Positions 51,901 through 58,949 of a stretch of 58,949 nt of DNA are shown here, in pieces. The notes below the pieces were generated by a model that was not told the DNA's origin, searched no databases, and saw only the letters and a list, made by a program, of their open reading frames with translations. Each line of letters begins with the position of its first letter. The first letter of the stretch is position 1. The stretch is from a virus: positions 1 to 58,949 of IMG/VR virus record IMGVR_UViG_3300032086_003047; one strand, 5' to 3'. The position numbers were made by a program, and so were the translations under genes.

Positions 51901-53623
51901 CTCCTAATAATAATGGAGAATCTGATGCTAGATATCTATCTACTTTAGTAAATGGTCTGTATACAGGTGTAGGATTAGCATATAGGTCATTGCCTGAATA
52001 ACCTTGAGTAACAAACTTGTAGCTTACATTTGGACCTTCACCACCAAGATAACTTTGACCTGGAGCATATTTATATTGATCTGCAGTTGCCCAATCAGCA
52101 TTTACATCTGGGTCTTGTTGATTGTAAGGATTTATTGCATCGTGTTCTTCTGGAATTGTATCCCAGTTTCCAGTATTGTATGAATTAGATGTACCATCGC
52201 TATTATAAATATCAAATGATGTACCTCCTGCAACTTTACTTCGATAAGCCCTTGCATCAAAATCAATATCAAATATGGGTTCTTTGATATTTGCCGCAAC
52301 TAATCTATCATCTTTGGATGTTAATGTTTTGGCTACTAATGGATTGGTTAATGCGTTGTATTCTACTGTTGTTATTGGAAGATCGTCTTCTGATCCATCA
52401 TGTATTACAGTAAGTGTTCCATTACTTGGTACAAATTCTTCTTTGAACTTATATACTACTGGATTGTCTCTTGTGCTCCATAGTATGTAGTAATGCTCAA
52501 TTACATCGTAGTCAGTATCAATTCCTTCGATCGTATATGTAACTGGTCCACCAGATGCATTGTTTATACTATCTGCTCCTATAAATGCTGTACCACCACC
52601 TGCTCCGTGATGAGTTGTCGAAGGTGAATCATTTTTTGTAAGCGTAACTAATGTTGATGCAGGTGAGAATATTGTAGTATTTCCTTGGGTTTGATTGATA
52701 AGTCTGTATGCATATTGTACAGTAGAACCTGCAGGAATAGATCCTGTTCCAACACCCAATGATTGTATTACAGGTTTTGATAAACTTACATCTGATACTA
52801 TGTCCAGGTTTCCAGGAGGTAGTATCCATAAGTTATCATCGAATATATTTATCGATCTAAGCGGATTGTAATTATCAGTGAAATATACACGTCCTATCTT
52901 ATCTGTTTCATACCGTGTAATTGGTTCTTCTATACGATGATGAGTGGATAATCTTAGTTGATTGTTATAGATGAGGTGTGTAGATGGTACAAGTAATCCA
53001 CCTACTACGCCTTCAACTGTATTTGAATACTCATTGTATTTAAGCTTCCATATCTGATCTCCCGTACTTGATGTAGGATTTTCTGCAGTTTCAGATGTTG
53101 TAAATACAACTATCCATTGATCCAGATATCCCATTCCACATATCTTGAGATTGCTTTGAGCTTCAGCTACAGTTGTCAATGTACAGTCTGTACCTACTAC
53201 AGTTACAGTGAGTGGTGAATTTAATCCGATGAAGTATACAAAGTTATCATCTTCTATCAGCTTAAGTGTATTTGCTGTAATCAATGCTTGTATAGTAGCA
53301 TTAGCATTCAGGAATGCAAATAGGTCTGCATTTGTTAGAATATTATCTGAAGCTGTATACGATATTGGTGTTCCAAGAACATCTATTGTTTCACTACCAG
53401 CTACTGCATCTACATCAGTTCGTCTTAGCTTATACGATCTGGATGTACTAGGAATCTTAAATGTCAGTTTGTTACCTCTTTCATTTTCAAGAGCTCCTGT
53501 AGAAGAACCGTCCTCAGTAACTACTTTAAAGTTATGTGCTTCAAAGTAAGAAGTTTGTTTGTATTTCAGTTTAGACGTGTCCTGATCAATACCACCTATA
53601 TATGTTTGTTTTGCTTTAGGCAT
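48995..53623 (-). CDS. Large tail protein, crAss-like muzzle type (1542 aa)
   Basis: A 1542-aa, beta-rich protein beginning with YIGGIDQDTSKLKYKQTSYF and EAHNFKVVTEDGSSTGALEN. This N-terminal signature is common in the large tail-tube-end ('muzzle') proteins of crAss-like phages, encoded before the cargo genes, as here. The middle has many Thr/Ser/Asn/Gly-rich strands and no catalytic motif. It should form the wide end of the short tail. It overlaps the 302-aa gene by one base. Identification rests on signature and order, not on a fold calculation. Confidence 0.65.
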   Translation of the reverse strand: MPKAKQTYIGGIDQDTSKLKYKQTSYFEAHNFKVVTEDGSSTGALENERGNKLTFKIPSTSRSYKLRRTDVDAVAGSETIDVLGTPISYTASDNILTNADLFAFLNANATIQALITANTLKLIEDDNFVYFIGLNSPLTVTVVGTDCTLTTVAEAQSNLKICGMGYLDQWIVVFTTSETAENPTSSTGDQIWKLKYNEYSNTVEGVVGGLLVPSTHLIYNNQLRLSTHHRIEEPITRYETDKIGRVYFTDNYNPLRSINIFDDNLWILPPGNLDIVSDVSLSKPVIQSLGVGTGSIPAGSTVQYAYRLINQTQGNTTIFSPASTLVTLTKNDSPSTTHHGAGGGTAFIGADSINNASGGPVTYTIEGIDTDYDVIEHYYILWSTRDNPVVYKFKEEFVPSNGTLTVIHDGSEDDLPITTVEYNALTNPLVAKTLTSKDDRLVAANIKEPIFDIDFDARAYRSKVAGGTSFDIYNSDGTSNSYNTGNWDTIPEEHDAINPYNQQDPDVNADWATADQYKYAPGQSYLGGEGPNVSYKFVTQGYSGNDLYANPTPVYRPFTKVDRYLASDSPLLLGDKNLDGSNVEYPRGGEIKNMASAKINGVLRGYARGEVYRFGITFYDLKGNPSFVKWIGDIKFPEIFDTTDDATSGITNTYKLINFNSGVSNLFSLGIEFSVDISSIADKISGFSIVRVQREEEDKTRLGTGLVMHFNHEDNGNSLTSVFNAQYSQDVKSTNIDIDGSGEPCITLMDRPGFTDWHSAGTPLSDDSHSRSLATFCSPLGPFRLASNYKFRRRDYIQTTGYYNGYAEVFYDDFGNKSMGAWYKMREYAPATLINSAVYPTNNPDGYQKFLIDAEIQMTAAQSIGTTNPAFDNAGGRVNGQNFLINASYSRKSGSGTNVPLGMGNTKQLLVLNTDGSSTGLIPDNWWDAAQYPTGSVSGMFYDTAGASLPIDGKQEFLNLTGGTTAGRSDNFLKFKEASYNRFLLKQYGGDAYIDRSKSVYISTGHFQATAEVSSLGSNFTFKVFGGDMFVTYYDEEYITQYWSQVNPYDGPANSKLAVGLMYPCESSINTELRFGKHFSTDRDNVTPDMGAYQFEDYKILYAYNQENNVKTQFFAKDALVNLSEEQRFTIKVSNAKVDGELIDNWKIFLPLNELPVEGIHGQINKIVNLRSNVFFYQDSAVGVAAINDRVTQVSESGVEIVLGTGEVISDYSYMTTETGSIHQHSVVTSGGSIYHYDDRLKKMFRLSEGMQPISDIKGLSAFFGKIDGSLEENDVTLKNLGVHGMYDRRHNRVLMTFLNYKIYDSTIANKTYEVGDIIFFGGIYYRVTTAFTAPDPPLVPSTDPNLQPIVDKFGNNTFLNGFTLSYNEMMNAFESFHDYKPNIYLHTGRRLLSVNSFTNDGEVFEHDVDDYGKFYNDYYNSKITLILAPGADIIKVFDNIEYNAEISIDDIDAPNEALKQMRFYNDYQDTGIIPLTLGTNVIRRMRKYRSTIPRDATDPAASPKPRMRDSYIFLELEFENNANNRRLVLHDIEVSFRPANM

Positions 53624-54531
53624 TATCTTGCATTATATATTCTACGTTCTTCACCTTCATTAAGGCTTCTAAATCCACTTCTATGTTCTTCAATGTTTGG
53701 TATAGTTCTAAGCCATTGGTTCTTTAATGCTTCCATTTGATCAATGGATGGAATTCTAGCTTTGATATTTGCAGATGCACAATAGAACAACCATTCCTGT
53801 TCTAGCTTATCAGCTATTGCTCCAGGCAATCTTCCTTGTATTGAAAGCTTTAAGGATATTCTATGTGCAAGATAATTCTTGCATGCTTCCTGATATCTTG
53901 TATCTGCAGGTATAAGCGGTAAGCCGTTTTCTGCAGTAGGTACTGCCCAGTATGCCATTTCTACCTGACCTTCTTTAAATGATGTGAAGATCTTACCTCC
54001 ATTTACTGTGTAGCTCAATTCCTTGTTATAATCTATTGTTTGCACTGATGGTTGATTCGCACCAAATGCTGTATTAGATGTAGGATTAGGATTGAAGTTG
54101 AAAAACGGATTACAATGTTTATTGTCATCTATTTCCGTTGATGGAGAAGCATCAATTACTTTATCTACACATCCACTACTAGTTGTGCAGTTGACCGTGT
54201 CTGGAGAATTCGAGATGTACAATCCCGCATGAAAATTATCTGTATTATGCAGCATTGGTATCTTAGAACAGAACTCTCTTGTTTGTACAATTACATGTAG
54301 GTCACAAGGAAGATCTCCTCTATGATTTTTTATTACAATAGGATCAGGATTACCAAGTGCAGTAGAACCATCTGTTACTTTTGGCATATATGCTCGTGGA
54401 GCTCCTATGAGATCTAATGCATCTGCAACCCATTCGATTGCATCATTCCAATCAAAATCTTCTTCAAATCCATAATCCCTGTATACTCTTTCTATAATCC
54501 CTTCTATGGGTACATATCTACCATTTAACAT
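53623..54531 (-). CDS. Putative ring/tail adaptor protein (302 aa)
   Basis: N-terminal IIERVYRDYGFEEDFDWNDA followed by WVADALDLIGAP and the motif VIKNHRGDLPCDLH is a pattern seen repeatedly in crAss-like structural proteins encoded next to the large tail protein. These form rings between portal and tail. The remainder is mixed, with a helical, charged C-terminus (NQWLRTIPNIEEHRSGFR). No enzyme motif. The role is inferred from sequence pattern and gene order. Confidence 0.62.
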   Translation of the reverse strand: MLNGRYVPIEGIIERVYRDYGFEEDFDWNDAIEWVADALDLIGAPRAYMPKVTDGSTALGNPDPIVIKNHRGDLPCDLHVIVQTREFCSKIPMLHNTDNFHAGLYISNSPDTVNCTTSSGCVDKVIDASPSTEIDDNKHCNPFFNFNPNPTSNTAFGANQPSVQTIDYNKELSYTVNGGKIFTSFKEGQVEMAYWAVPTAENGLPLIPADTRYQEACKNYLAHRISLKLSIQGRLPGAIADKLEQEWLFYCASANIKARIPSIDQMEALKNQWLRTIPNIEEHRSGFRSLNEGEERRIYNAR

Positions 54532-54541
54532 AACTTACGTT

Positions 54542-54859
54542 TTAATACATTGAATCACCTCCGCCAAGGTTATTAAATATTCCTTTTAAACTATCAATTG
54601 GTCCTTTCTCTTCTTTCTCTTCTTTTTCATCGTCAGCTAATGGATTTTCTGTAGATATCCATTCTTCTTGTTCGCTGAAGTATTCACCATCTTCTTTAGA
54701 ACCGTATTTGGTTTTACATATAATAAAGCCATTCGACACTTCCCTTACTTCTATCGAAGTACAGACACCGTCTTTTTCAGTTTTTACGGACCAAGACTTT
54801 TTTTTGTCTTTGTTTCCTTTCATCATACCATGCATAATTATCATATTATTATTATTCAA
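54542..54859 (-). CDS. Small acidic hypothetical protein (105 aa)
   Basis: Lies between two structural genes; overlaps the upstream one by 8 bases. The N-terminus is methionine/asparagine-rich (MNNNNMIIMHGMMKG), the middle beta-rich (SIEVREVSNGFIICKTKYG) and the tail acidic (DDEKEEKEEKGPID) ending GGGDSMY. No family known. Likely a minor virion or assembly factor from position only. Confidence 0.6.
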   Translation of the reverse strand: MNNNNMIIMHGMMKGNKDKKKSWSVKTEKDGVCTSIEVREVSNGFIICKTKYGSKEDGEYFSEQEEWISTENPLADDEKEEKEEKGPIDSLKGIFNNLGGGDSMY

Positions 54860-55349
54860 AAAAATCTATTTCAATATCTTCATCCTTAAGAGCTTTAGCT
54901 AAAGTTCTCTTGTTGAATCTAGACGGTATAAAACAATACGCAGAATGATTAGGAATGTTTGATGTTCTTTTTTCCCAGAACCATCTGTGCTGGTATCCGT
55001 TCGTATGATCGTTCAGATGAAATACTAGTTTCTTATTTTCTTTGGCTTCTTCGTTAGTAGACCATAGTTTCTTAGTACTTGCATAATCAATAAATAACCT
55101 GCTTTTATCTATAGTACCATCCGCATTTACTTTGATTTTTGGTTTGTATTTTCTTATGCGAAGTCTTCCTAACCTGTAAGGCATTCTGAATTCAAACGTG
55201 TTGAATATTATCATGTTTGAAATCTCTTTATAGAATTCCTTAATGATCTGTGTGAAGACACTATAACTAATAGGATTATCACTTGTATCTTCATAATACA
55301 AGTAAGCATCCTTTATTCCAAAATGTGTTTTATGCTTGGACATTACCAA
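54852..55349 (-). CDS. Conserved crAss-like structural-region protein (165 aa)
   Basis: A basic protein with the pattern FTQIIKEFYKEI, then FRMPYRLGRLRIRKYKPK, then 'STKKLW', 'HTNGYQHRWFWEK' and PNHSAYCFIPSRF. This order ('PYRLG.L.I.K.KP...W...HT.GY.....W.K......N...Y.F.PSR') recurs in proteins encoded beside ring proteins of crAss-like phages. I do not know its precise role; it may be a minor virion component. ATG 55349 or 55343 (third codon) could be the start; it overlaps the ring-type gene by 20 bases. Confidence 0.62.
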   Translation of the reverse strand: MVMSKHKTHFGIKDAYLYYEDTSDNPISYSVFTQIIKEFYKEISNMIIFNTFEFRMPYRLGRLRIRKYKPKIKVNADGTIDKSRLFIDYASTKKLWSTNEEAKENKKLVFHLNDHTNGYQHRWFWEKRTSNIPNHSAYCFIPSRFNKRTLAKALKDEDIEIDFFE

Positions 55350-56034
55350 CTACTTTACCGTCTCCATCATTTACGCTATCGCTTGGAGCCATTAATTTAA
55401 ATCTTAAATCACTTTTTACTATCTCAGCTTTCATGTAGTTTACCATACTTCTACTTACTGGATATTTTGAATCTTTTGAGTAACATACGTTTCCGTTCTC
55501 ATCTGTAAATGCTGCTACTTCTGTTGGATCTTCAAATACTCCTCTGATATTTACATGTGTGAGTAGTTTTGCTAATTCGTTATCTGTATTGAATTTTAAA
55601 TGAATTCTATCATTGAGTAAGAATGCATATACAGTACTTTGTGACAATCTGCCGTTTCCTGAGAAGATGGCTCGATTGTATGGTACAAAAGAGAATGGTC
55701 GTTGAGTTCTATTTACTGGACCTACTCTGGTAATTGCAGACGTATGATGCAGATCTATAGTATCAGGTATAGTTTTCTTTGTTCTAAGAATGCTACATCC
55801 TACAGGAAAATCTGTACAGCTTGATGCATCTGCTAATTCTAATTCAACACAACCCAGGTCTTGTACAAGATCATCATCTATAGATCTGAAACGATTCATT
55901 TCATTCTTTAACCATAATGCTCTTTGATTGTGTATCCAGTATTCTATCTGTCTTAAGTCCAATTCATCATCATCGGTTATATTACCTCTGATGAGCTCAA
56001 GCAAATCGTATGTGAGTTTATTTAGTGTAATCAT
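55330..56034 (-). CDS. Putative ring protein (234 aa)
   Basis: N-terminus LTYDLLELIRGNITDDDELD, then LRQIEYWIHNQRALWLKNEM, a helical pattern typical of crAss-like structural proteins placed first in the ring/tail adaptor group. The middle contains VELELADASSC and LRTKKTIP; the C-terminus is less conserved. No enzyme motif. Its start overlaps the upstream gene stop by 4 bases (ATGA). Likely a portal-side ring protein, by inference from order. Confidence 0.62.
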   Translation of the reverse strand: MITLNKLTYDLLELIRGNITDDDELDLRQIEYWIHNQRALWLKNEMNRFRSIDDDLVQDLGCVELELADASSCTDFPVGCSILRTKKTIPDTIDLHHTSAITRVGPVNRTQRPFSFVPYNRAIFSGNGRLSQSTVYAFLLNDRIHLKFNTDNELAKLLTHVNIRGVFEDPTEVAAFTDENGNVCYSKDSKYPVSRSMVNYMKAEIVKSDLRFKLMAPSDSVNDGDGKVVGNVQA

Positions 56035-56633
56035 TTCTTAAACGGGTTTGTTATCTTAAAAGATACGCCAATATTATGAGTATTCAGTATAACATCATAC
56101 CTATAGTTGTATAGGATATCTTTTTTGGTTTTTAAACTGATCTTAGGACCTATTGAGAAGGTATTCATGTTTCCACCTACCTCTGCACCAACAAATACTT
56201 TATTACGTATTTGTTCTTTGATAGTTTCTTTATCAACTATCAACGTATCAACTCTTGTTATGTATTTTGGAAACTTTGGTGTGTAATCGAAATTCTGATC
56301 TATAATAGTACATTTAGGAAGCTCGATTGTCGTACTCAGGTCCCCTGAAATTAAAGAATCGTCTATTTCTGAATGATAGATTCTTACAGATAGATTGTCT
56401 TCTGTTGTAGTATCAATGTACTTGTATTTTACTATCTGTGTTGAGATAGTATCTGTGAATCGAATAGTATCTGTTTTACCTTTTCTGAATACTGTGTCTA
56501 CAGTGTGTATTACAAAATGACCATCAGTGCCATCTGGTTTAGGTTCGGATGAGCATTTTTCAAGTAGAAATAATATGAACATTCCTACTAGCATTGCCAG
56601 GAATAATATTCTTTCTCTTTTTCTTGCAATCAT
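56031..56633 (-). CDS. Membrane-anchored periplasmic protein, spanin candidate (200 aa)
   Basis: A single N-terminal hydrophobic segment (ILFLAMLVGMFILFLL, about 9-24) is followed by a Cys and a polar, beta-rich periplasmic part rich in DT repeats (DTVFRKGKTDTIRFTDTIST). The C-terminal 50 residues look like amphipathic strands (VFVGAEVGGNMNTFSIGPKI). The Cys context (LLEKC) does not fit a lipobox, so it is probably a membrane anchor. Position beside the M15 peptidase fits a spanin linking inner and outer membranes, but this is not certain. Confidence 0.55.
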   Translation of the reverse strand: MIARKRERILFLAMLVGMFILFLLEKCSSEPKPDGTDGHFVIHTVDTVFRKGKTDTIRFTDTISTQIVKYKYIDTTTEDNLSVRIYHSEIDDSLISGDLSTTIELPKCTIIDQNFDYTPKFPKYITRVDTLIVDKETIKEQIRNKVFVGAEVGGNMNTFSIGPKISLKTKKDILYNYRYDVILNTHNIGVSFKITNPFKK

Positions 56634-56658
56634 CCATATACAGATTATTAAATTGAAA

Positions 56659-57126
56659 TTAGTCTTCCCAATTTAAATATTTAGTTCTTCCATTTATTTT
56701 ACACGCCTTCAATATGTTTTTTCTATTTCCTTCTTCTTTGTATGATACATGTATCCAGTTTGGATTATCATCAGTACCAAACTCCCAGATTAGCTGATCA
56801 AAATCCAGATTGTCCTTAATATAGTGAAACATTTGTGCATTAGTCTTATGACCATAGGTATCATCCAAGTCCATAGCCGCACCATTGTTTGCCATATGTT
56901 GTGACGATTTTGATCCACCAATACGTGTGTTAAGTTCTTCACTTCTAAAGCAACTATTAATTTTTATAGGTCCGCCAACCCATTCTCTTAATGGCTCAAA
57001 CAAATTGTTAGCCAAAAGAATGATCCTATCCATTTGACTTCGGTTAGGATCATTCTTTATGTCATTTCTTATAGCCGTTTGGCTATATGTAACTTCTTTA
57101 TAACTTACGTGGTTACTAACCTTCAT
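56659..57126 (-). CDS. M15 peptidase, probable endolysin (155 aa)
   Basis: A compact enzyme with the M15A pattern: INSCFRSEELNTRIGGSKSS, then QH77MANNGAAMD86, then FDQLIWEFG and WIH126VSY. H77, D86 and H126 would bind the zinc; the spacing between H77 and D86 is two residues longer than in the usual SxHxxGxAxD. It has no signal sequence, so it needs a holin to reach the wall. Acts on peptide crosslinks of peptidoglycan. It overlaps a small membrane protein gene by 11 bases, a typical lysis cassette. Confidence 0.83.
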   Translation of the reverse strand: MKVSNHVSYKEVTYSQTAIRNDIKNDPNRSQMDRIILLANNLFEPLREWVGGPIKINSCFRSEELNTRIGGSKSSQHMANNGAAMDLDDTYGHKTNAQMFHYIKDNLDFDQLIWEFGTDDNPNWIHVSYKEEGNRKNILKACKINGRTKYLNWED

Positions 57127-57313
57127 CTCCTTCTTTCTTAGGAGTTAGTCCAATTAAAGAATCTTTAGATCTCAAAAAGATCAAAGCTACTGCTCCAAGC
57201 TCCGCTGCTTCCATCTTTGTATGTTCTTTCGACATATACAAATAGACAGTGCCAGCTAATAGCAATACACCAATAATTGTAGTTATTAATCCACTTTTAA
57301 ATAATCGTTCCAT
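57116..57313 (-). CDS. Small membrane protein, holin candidate (65 aa)
   Basis: Two hydrophobic segments: LITTIIGVLLLAGTVYLYM (about 9-27) and a shorter AAELGAVALIFL (about 36-47), with a charged C-terminus (PKKEGDEG). It overlaps the M15 peptidase gene by 11 bases, and precedes it in transcription. Size, topology and neighbour fit a class II holin; the same shape also fits other small membrane proteins. Confidence 0.55.
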   Translation of the reverse strand: MERLFKSGLITTIIGVLLLAGTVYLYMSKEHTKMEAAELGAVALIFLRSKDSLIGLTPKKEGDEG

Positions 57314-57335
57314 GATTTTTAGTTTAATTAATCCT

Positions 57336-57644
57336 TCATAAAGTTAATAGATATTCTTCGAATTCCAGTATAACTTTATGTTTGAATCTCCAAGGTTGCT
57401 TGGAACATTCAACAATTTTTTTTATTTCAGCCTCTTCAAACTCTATTATTTCATCTGCTTTTGCTGCTTCAACTTTCTCTTCAATCTTTATACGAGATCT
57501 CATTTCAGAAGTTGTCCAGGCTCCATTTGCAGGTGGAGTATTCATACAGATCACTACTAGATCTCCATAAGTCATTTGTTTTAAATCTTGGTCATTTTCG
57601 CCTGCCATGACCAGCTCCGTAGATTTATTTTTGAATTTTACCAT
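57336..57644 (-). CDS. Hypothetical protein in the lysis region (102 aa)
   Basis: A soluble, charged protein with a helical, acidic middle (IEEKVEAAKADEIIEFEEAE) and C-terminus HKVILEFEEYLLTL. No motif or membrane segment. The family is not recognised. A second in-frame ATG 12 codons in (MAGENDQD) is possible but less favoured. It lies between two membrane protein genes of the lysis region and may be an assembly or lysis accessory. Confidence 0.6.
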   Translation of the reverse strand: MVKFKNKSTELVMAGENDQDLKQMTYGDLVVICMNTPPANGAWTTSEMRSRIKIEEKVEAAKADEIIEFEEAEIKKIVECSKQPWRFKHKVILEFEEYLLTL

Positions 57645-57648
57645 TTTA

Positions 57649-58092
57649 TTAATTTTGACTTTTATTCATTAAAATTTGTACCATTCCCTTAATCTCAGAC
57701 GTATCAGTCTTGATTGCGGTGATTTGGTCGTTAATGTTCTTTATCTCAGTAGCGTTTTCTTTTTGAAACTCCTTTAGGTCGGTCTTTACTATGTCTACCC
57801 TTTTGTTCATAAGTTCAGTCAAATCTTTCATCTCTTCTTGAAGCTGCTTTCTTATACCAACCCTGCTGTGTTTAGCTGCTAACTGTTCTTCTTTAGCATC
57901 TGCTTGACAAGTATCAATATGTTTGTCAACCACTACCATTCTGTCTTTTAGCTTTTCTACAGAACCTTTCAGAGTAAACCAACCAGCTAATGCACTAACT
58001 AATAGCGTAACAATATAAATGACATCCTTCATGTTGAAATGAACATCATCCATTCCATTAACAACTTCTCCTGTAGCCTGTAGTAAATCCAT
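57649..58092 (-). CDS. Membrane-anchored coiled-coil protein (147 aa)
   Basis: One hydrophobic helix (DVIYIVTLLVSALAGWFTL, about 23-41) followed by a long, charged coiled coil to the end (KQLQEEMKDLTELMNKRVDI). This layout, short N-terminus, membrane helix, coiled coil, occurs in i-spanins and in membrane-bound phage lysis accessories. It overlaps the upstream gene by one base. Function assigned only by shape and neighbours. Confidence 0.6.
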   Translation of the reverse strand: MDLLQATGEVVNGMDDVHFNMKDVIYIVTLLVSALAGWFTLKGSVEKLKDRMVVVDKHIDTCQADAKEEQLAAKHSRVGIRKQLQEEMKDLTELMNKRVDIVKTDLKEFQKENATEIKNINDQITAIKTDTSEIKGMVQILMNKSQN

Positions 58093-58310
58093 TATTCTTC
58101 TTCTTCAGAAAATAAACATTCAGCAGACCATTCAGTGAACAGTATTATTTGTTCAGGTATCCATATTTCGGGGTCTGCTATACCCAATACTGTTACCATA
58201 CACTCCAATATTTTTGTCCAATTGTGTTTGGTAATTCCGTCAACACATTGCTCTACTTCAGAGCCATAGTGATTGACTATCTTCTTTTGCATGCACTTAG
58301 TCCAACTCAT
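58092..58310 (-). CDS. Small hypothetical protein (72 aa)
   Basis: A small protein beginning MSWTKCMQKKIVNHYGSEVE, with four cysteines but no paired metal motif, and a very acidic end (FSEEEE). It is linked by a one-base overlap with the coiled-coil gene and 3 bases from the gene upstream. No family recognised; structural or lysis related by position only. Confidence 0.55.
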   Translation of the reverse strand: MSWTKCMQKKIVNHYGSEVEQCVDGITKHNWTKILECMVTVLGIADPEIWIPEQIILFTEWSAECLFSEEEE

Positions 58311-58313
58311 ATC

Positions 58314-58700
58314 TTACAACAATACTGTACTTGGGATGATTGCTATATCATCATCAGTCAAGTACCCATTAGAATTAGCTACTATTTCATCTTTAAGCCA
58401 TCCCTCTACTTTAGAGAATGCTCCAGCTTCTGCTTCAAGAGATGCTTGTTCTTCAACAGTCATTTCTCTAAAATAAGCAGATAACATATCTTTTATCTGG
58501 CCTGACATTGTTGGTTCAGGTGCTCCCTCTACTCCATTCCAGTAGTCATCTCTATCTGAAGGAGATAGAAAAACAAATAGAGGTCTGAACTCTATTCTTC
58601 TGCTACCAGCTATGAAACAAGTAGTCCAAGATATTGCAGCTCCTGATGGTATTGTTAAGCCATCAGTTCTGTTTAATTGTTTATTTATTTGTAATCCCAT
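58314..58700 (-). CDS. Hypothetical protein, probably virion-associated (128 aa)
   Basis: Begins MGLQINKQLNRTDGLTIPSG, then a beta-rich part (FIAGSRRIEFRPLFVFLSPS), then an acidic helical part ('MLSAYFREMTVEEQASLEAE') and ILPSTVLL-like end. It is preceded upstream by the truncated gene at the window edge. The N-terminal 'L.R.DGLTIPSGA' pattern occurs in short phage structural proteins. No enzyme motif. Confidence 0.58.
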   Translation of the reverse strand: MGLQINKQLNRTDGLTIPSGAAISWTTCFIAGSRRIEFRPLFVFLSPSDRDDYWNGVEGAPEPTMSGQIKDMLSAYFREMTVEEQASLEAEAGAFSKVEGWLKDEIVANSNGYLTDDDIAIIPSTVLL

Positions 58701-58714
58701 TTTATTATTTATTT

Positions 58715-58949
58715 TTAAAACTGATACCCATTTAATACTAAGTCAGTAACTGTTACATCACTTGCAGTGCTACTTTCAAATTCTATATCAAATACATCTC
58801 CTTGTGATGCAACTCCTAAAACACTAAATGATAATACCTGAGAATTACCAGATCTAATTTCAACTACTCCTACAGGAGCAGATATAGGTACACCATTAGC
58901 TCTTAACCTGCAAGTAATAAAAGCATTACCTATTTGAAGTACAGTTGCA
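58715..58949 (-). CDS. Beta-rich protein, 5'-truncated by window edge
   Basis: The minus-strand frame is open from the window edge to TAA at 58715-58717. The visible 77 residues are beta-rich, small and polar (VGVVEIRSGNSQVLSFSVLG; SSTASDVTVTDLVLNGYQF at the end), typical of phage tail or head-fibre and decoration proteins. The start lies beyond the window. No specific family can be assigned from this fragment. Confidence 0.6.
   Translation of the reverse strand, partial: ATVLQIGNAFITCRLRANGVPISAPVGVVEIRSGNSQVLSFSVLGVASQGDVFDIEFESSTASDVTVTDLVLNGYQF

Noticed and set aside
23544-53549. Plus-strand open frames opposite the giant genes (for example 28254-28712, 33177-33545, 40094-40426)
   Set aside because: They are low-complexity Ser/Phe/Leu-rich antisense shadows of well-supported minus-strand genes, with no start signals or known motifs.
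56540-56570. Lipobox in the 200-aa membrane-anchored protein
   Set aside because: The cysteine after the hydrophobic segment stands in LLEKC, which has charged residues where a lipobox needs small ones.
1-58949. Stop-codon reassignment, as in some crAss-like phages
   Set aside because: TAA, TAG and TGA each end genes at natural places with tight junctions (for example TAG 1784, TGA 3188, TAA 521), and the giant genes are open under the standard code.
1-58949. CRISPR array, integrase, transposon or attachment site
   Set aside because: No regularly spaced repeats, no integrase or transposase motifs, and no target-site duplications were seen; the short repeats found lie at gene starts.

Overview
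The window is a stretch of a double-stranded DNA tailed phage genome that I assign to the crAss-like phages (order Crassvirales), whose hosts are Bacteroidota. Three things support this. First, genes form two blocks that converge at about 22.2 kb: a rightward block (1-22146) of small accessory genes and replication/recombination genes, and a leftward block (22322-58949) of virion and lysis genes. Second, the leftward block holds a run of giant, almost contiguous ORFs (1197, 3001, 2211, 988, 557, 901 and 1542 aa). The 3001-aa product carries a DFDID metal-binding motif preceded by RIPTQ, as expected for the virion RNA polymerase of crAss-like phages. Third, short ORFs upstream of the giants look like crAss-like ring/tail proteins. 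The DNA is AT-rich. TAA, TAG and TGA all end genes, so there is no sign of stop-codon reassignment. No tRNA, integrase, CRISPR array or insertion sequence was seen. Both ends are cut inside genes.

Rightward block. Positions 1-4800 hold a dense cluster of small accessory genes: a spore-photoproduct-lyase-like radical SAM protein, two small zinc-binding proteins, HTH proteins, several tiny membrane proteins, and three tandem paralogues. Two kinds of short repeated start-site cassettes join these genes: AAACCAAAACAAAGATGA at 351-1975, and AAGGAGGAATAATTATG at 3271-3972. From 4.8 to 22.1 kb lie a calcineurin-like phosphoesterase, family B DNA polymerase, SF2 helicase, DnaB-like helicase, an AAA_24/Sak4-like ATPase, an SSB-like protein with an acidic DDAPF tail, a TOPRIM primase-like protein, a RusA-like resolvase, a GHKL ATPase (rIIA-like), an HTH protein plus rIIB-like protein, a RecE/PD-(D/E)XK-like exonuclease and uracil-DNA glycosylase. 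Intrinsic terminators after the SSB gene (13138) and the rIIB gene (18851) divide the block into units. A GC-rich, apparently structured RNA element sits at about 9511-9580.

Leftward block, in transcription order from the right edge: a truncated virion-type gene, two small unknown genes, a lysis region (coiled-coil membrane protein, small membrane protein, M15 peptidase, membrane-anchored spanin candidate), putative ring/tail adaptor proteins, a 1542-aa tail protein, a 901-aa protein with an M15 peptidase domain, a 557-aa protein rich in YGG motifs, a 988-aa coiled-coil protein, the 2211-aa giant, the 3001-aa RNA polymerase giant (also with an HEAFH zincin motif), and a 1197-aa giant. An intrinsic terminator on the minus strand at 22189-22216 closes the block.

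A likely working model, inferred from the crAss-like family: the giant proteins are packaged and ejected with the DNA, and the virion RNA polymerase transcribes the early (rightward) block. That block replicates and recombines the genome, and late leftward genes then build virions and lyse the cell.
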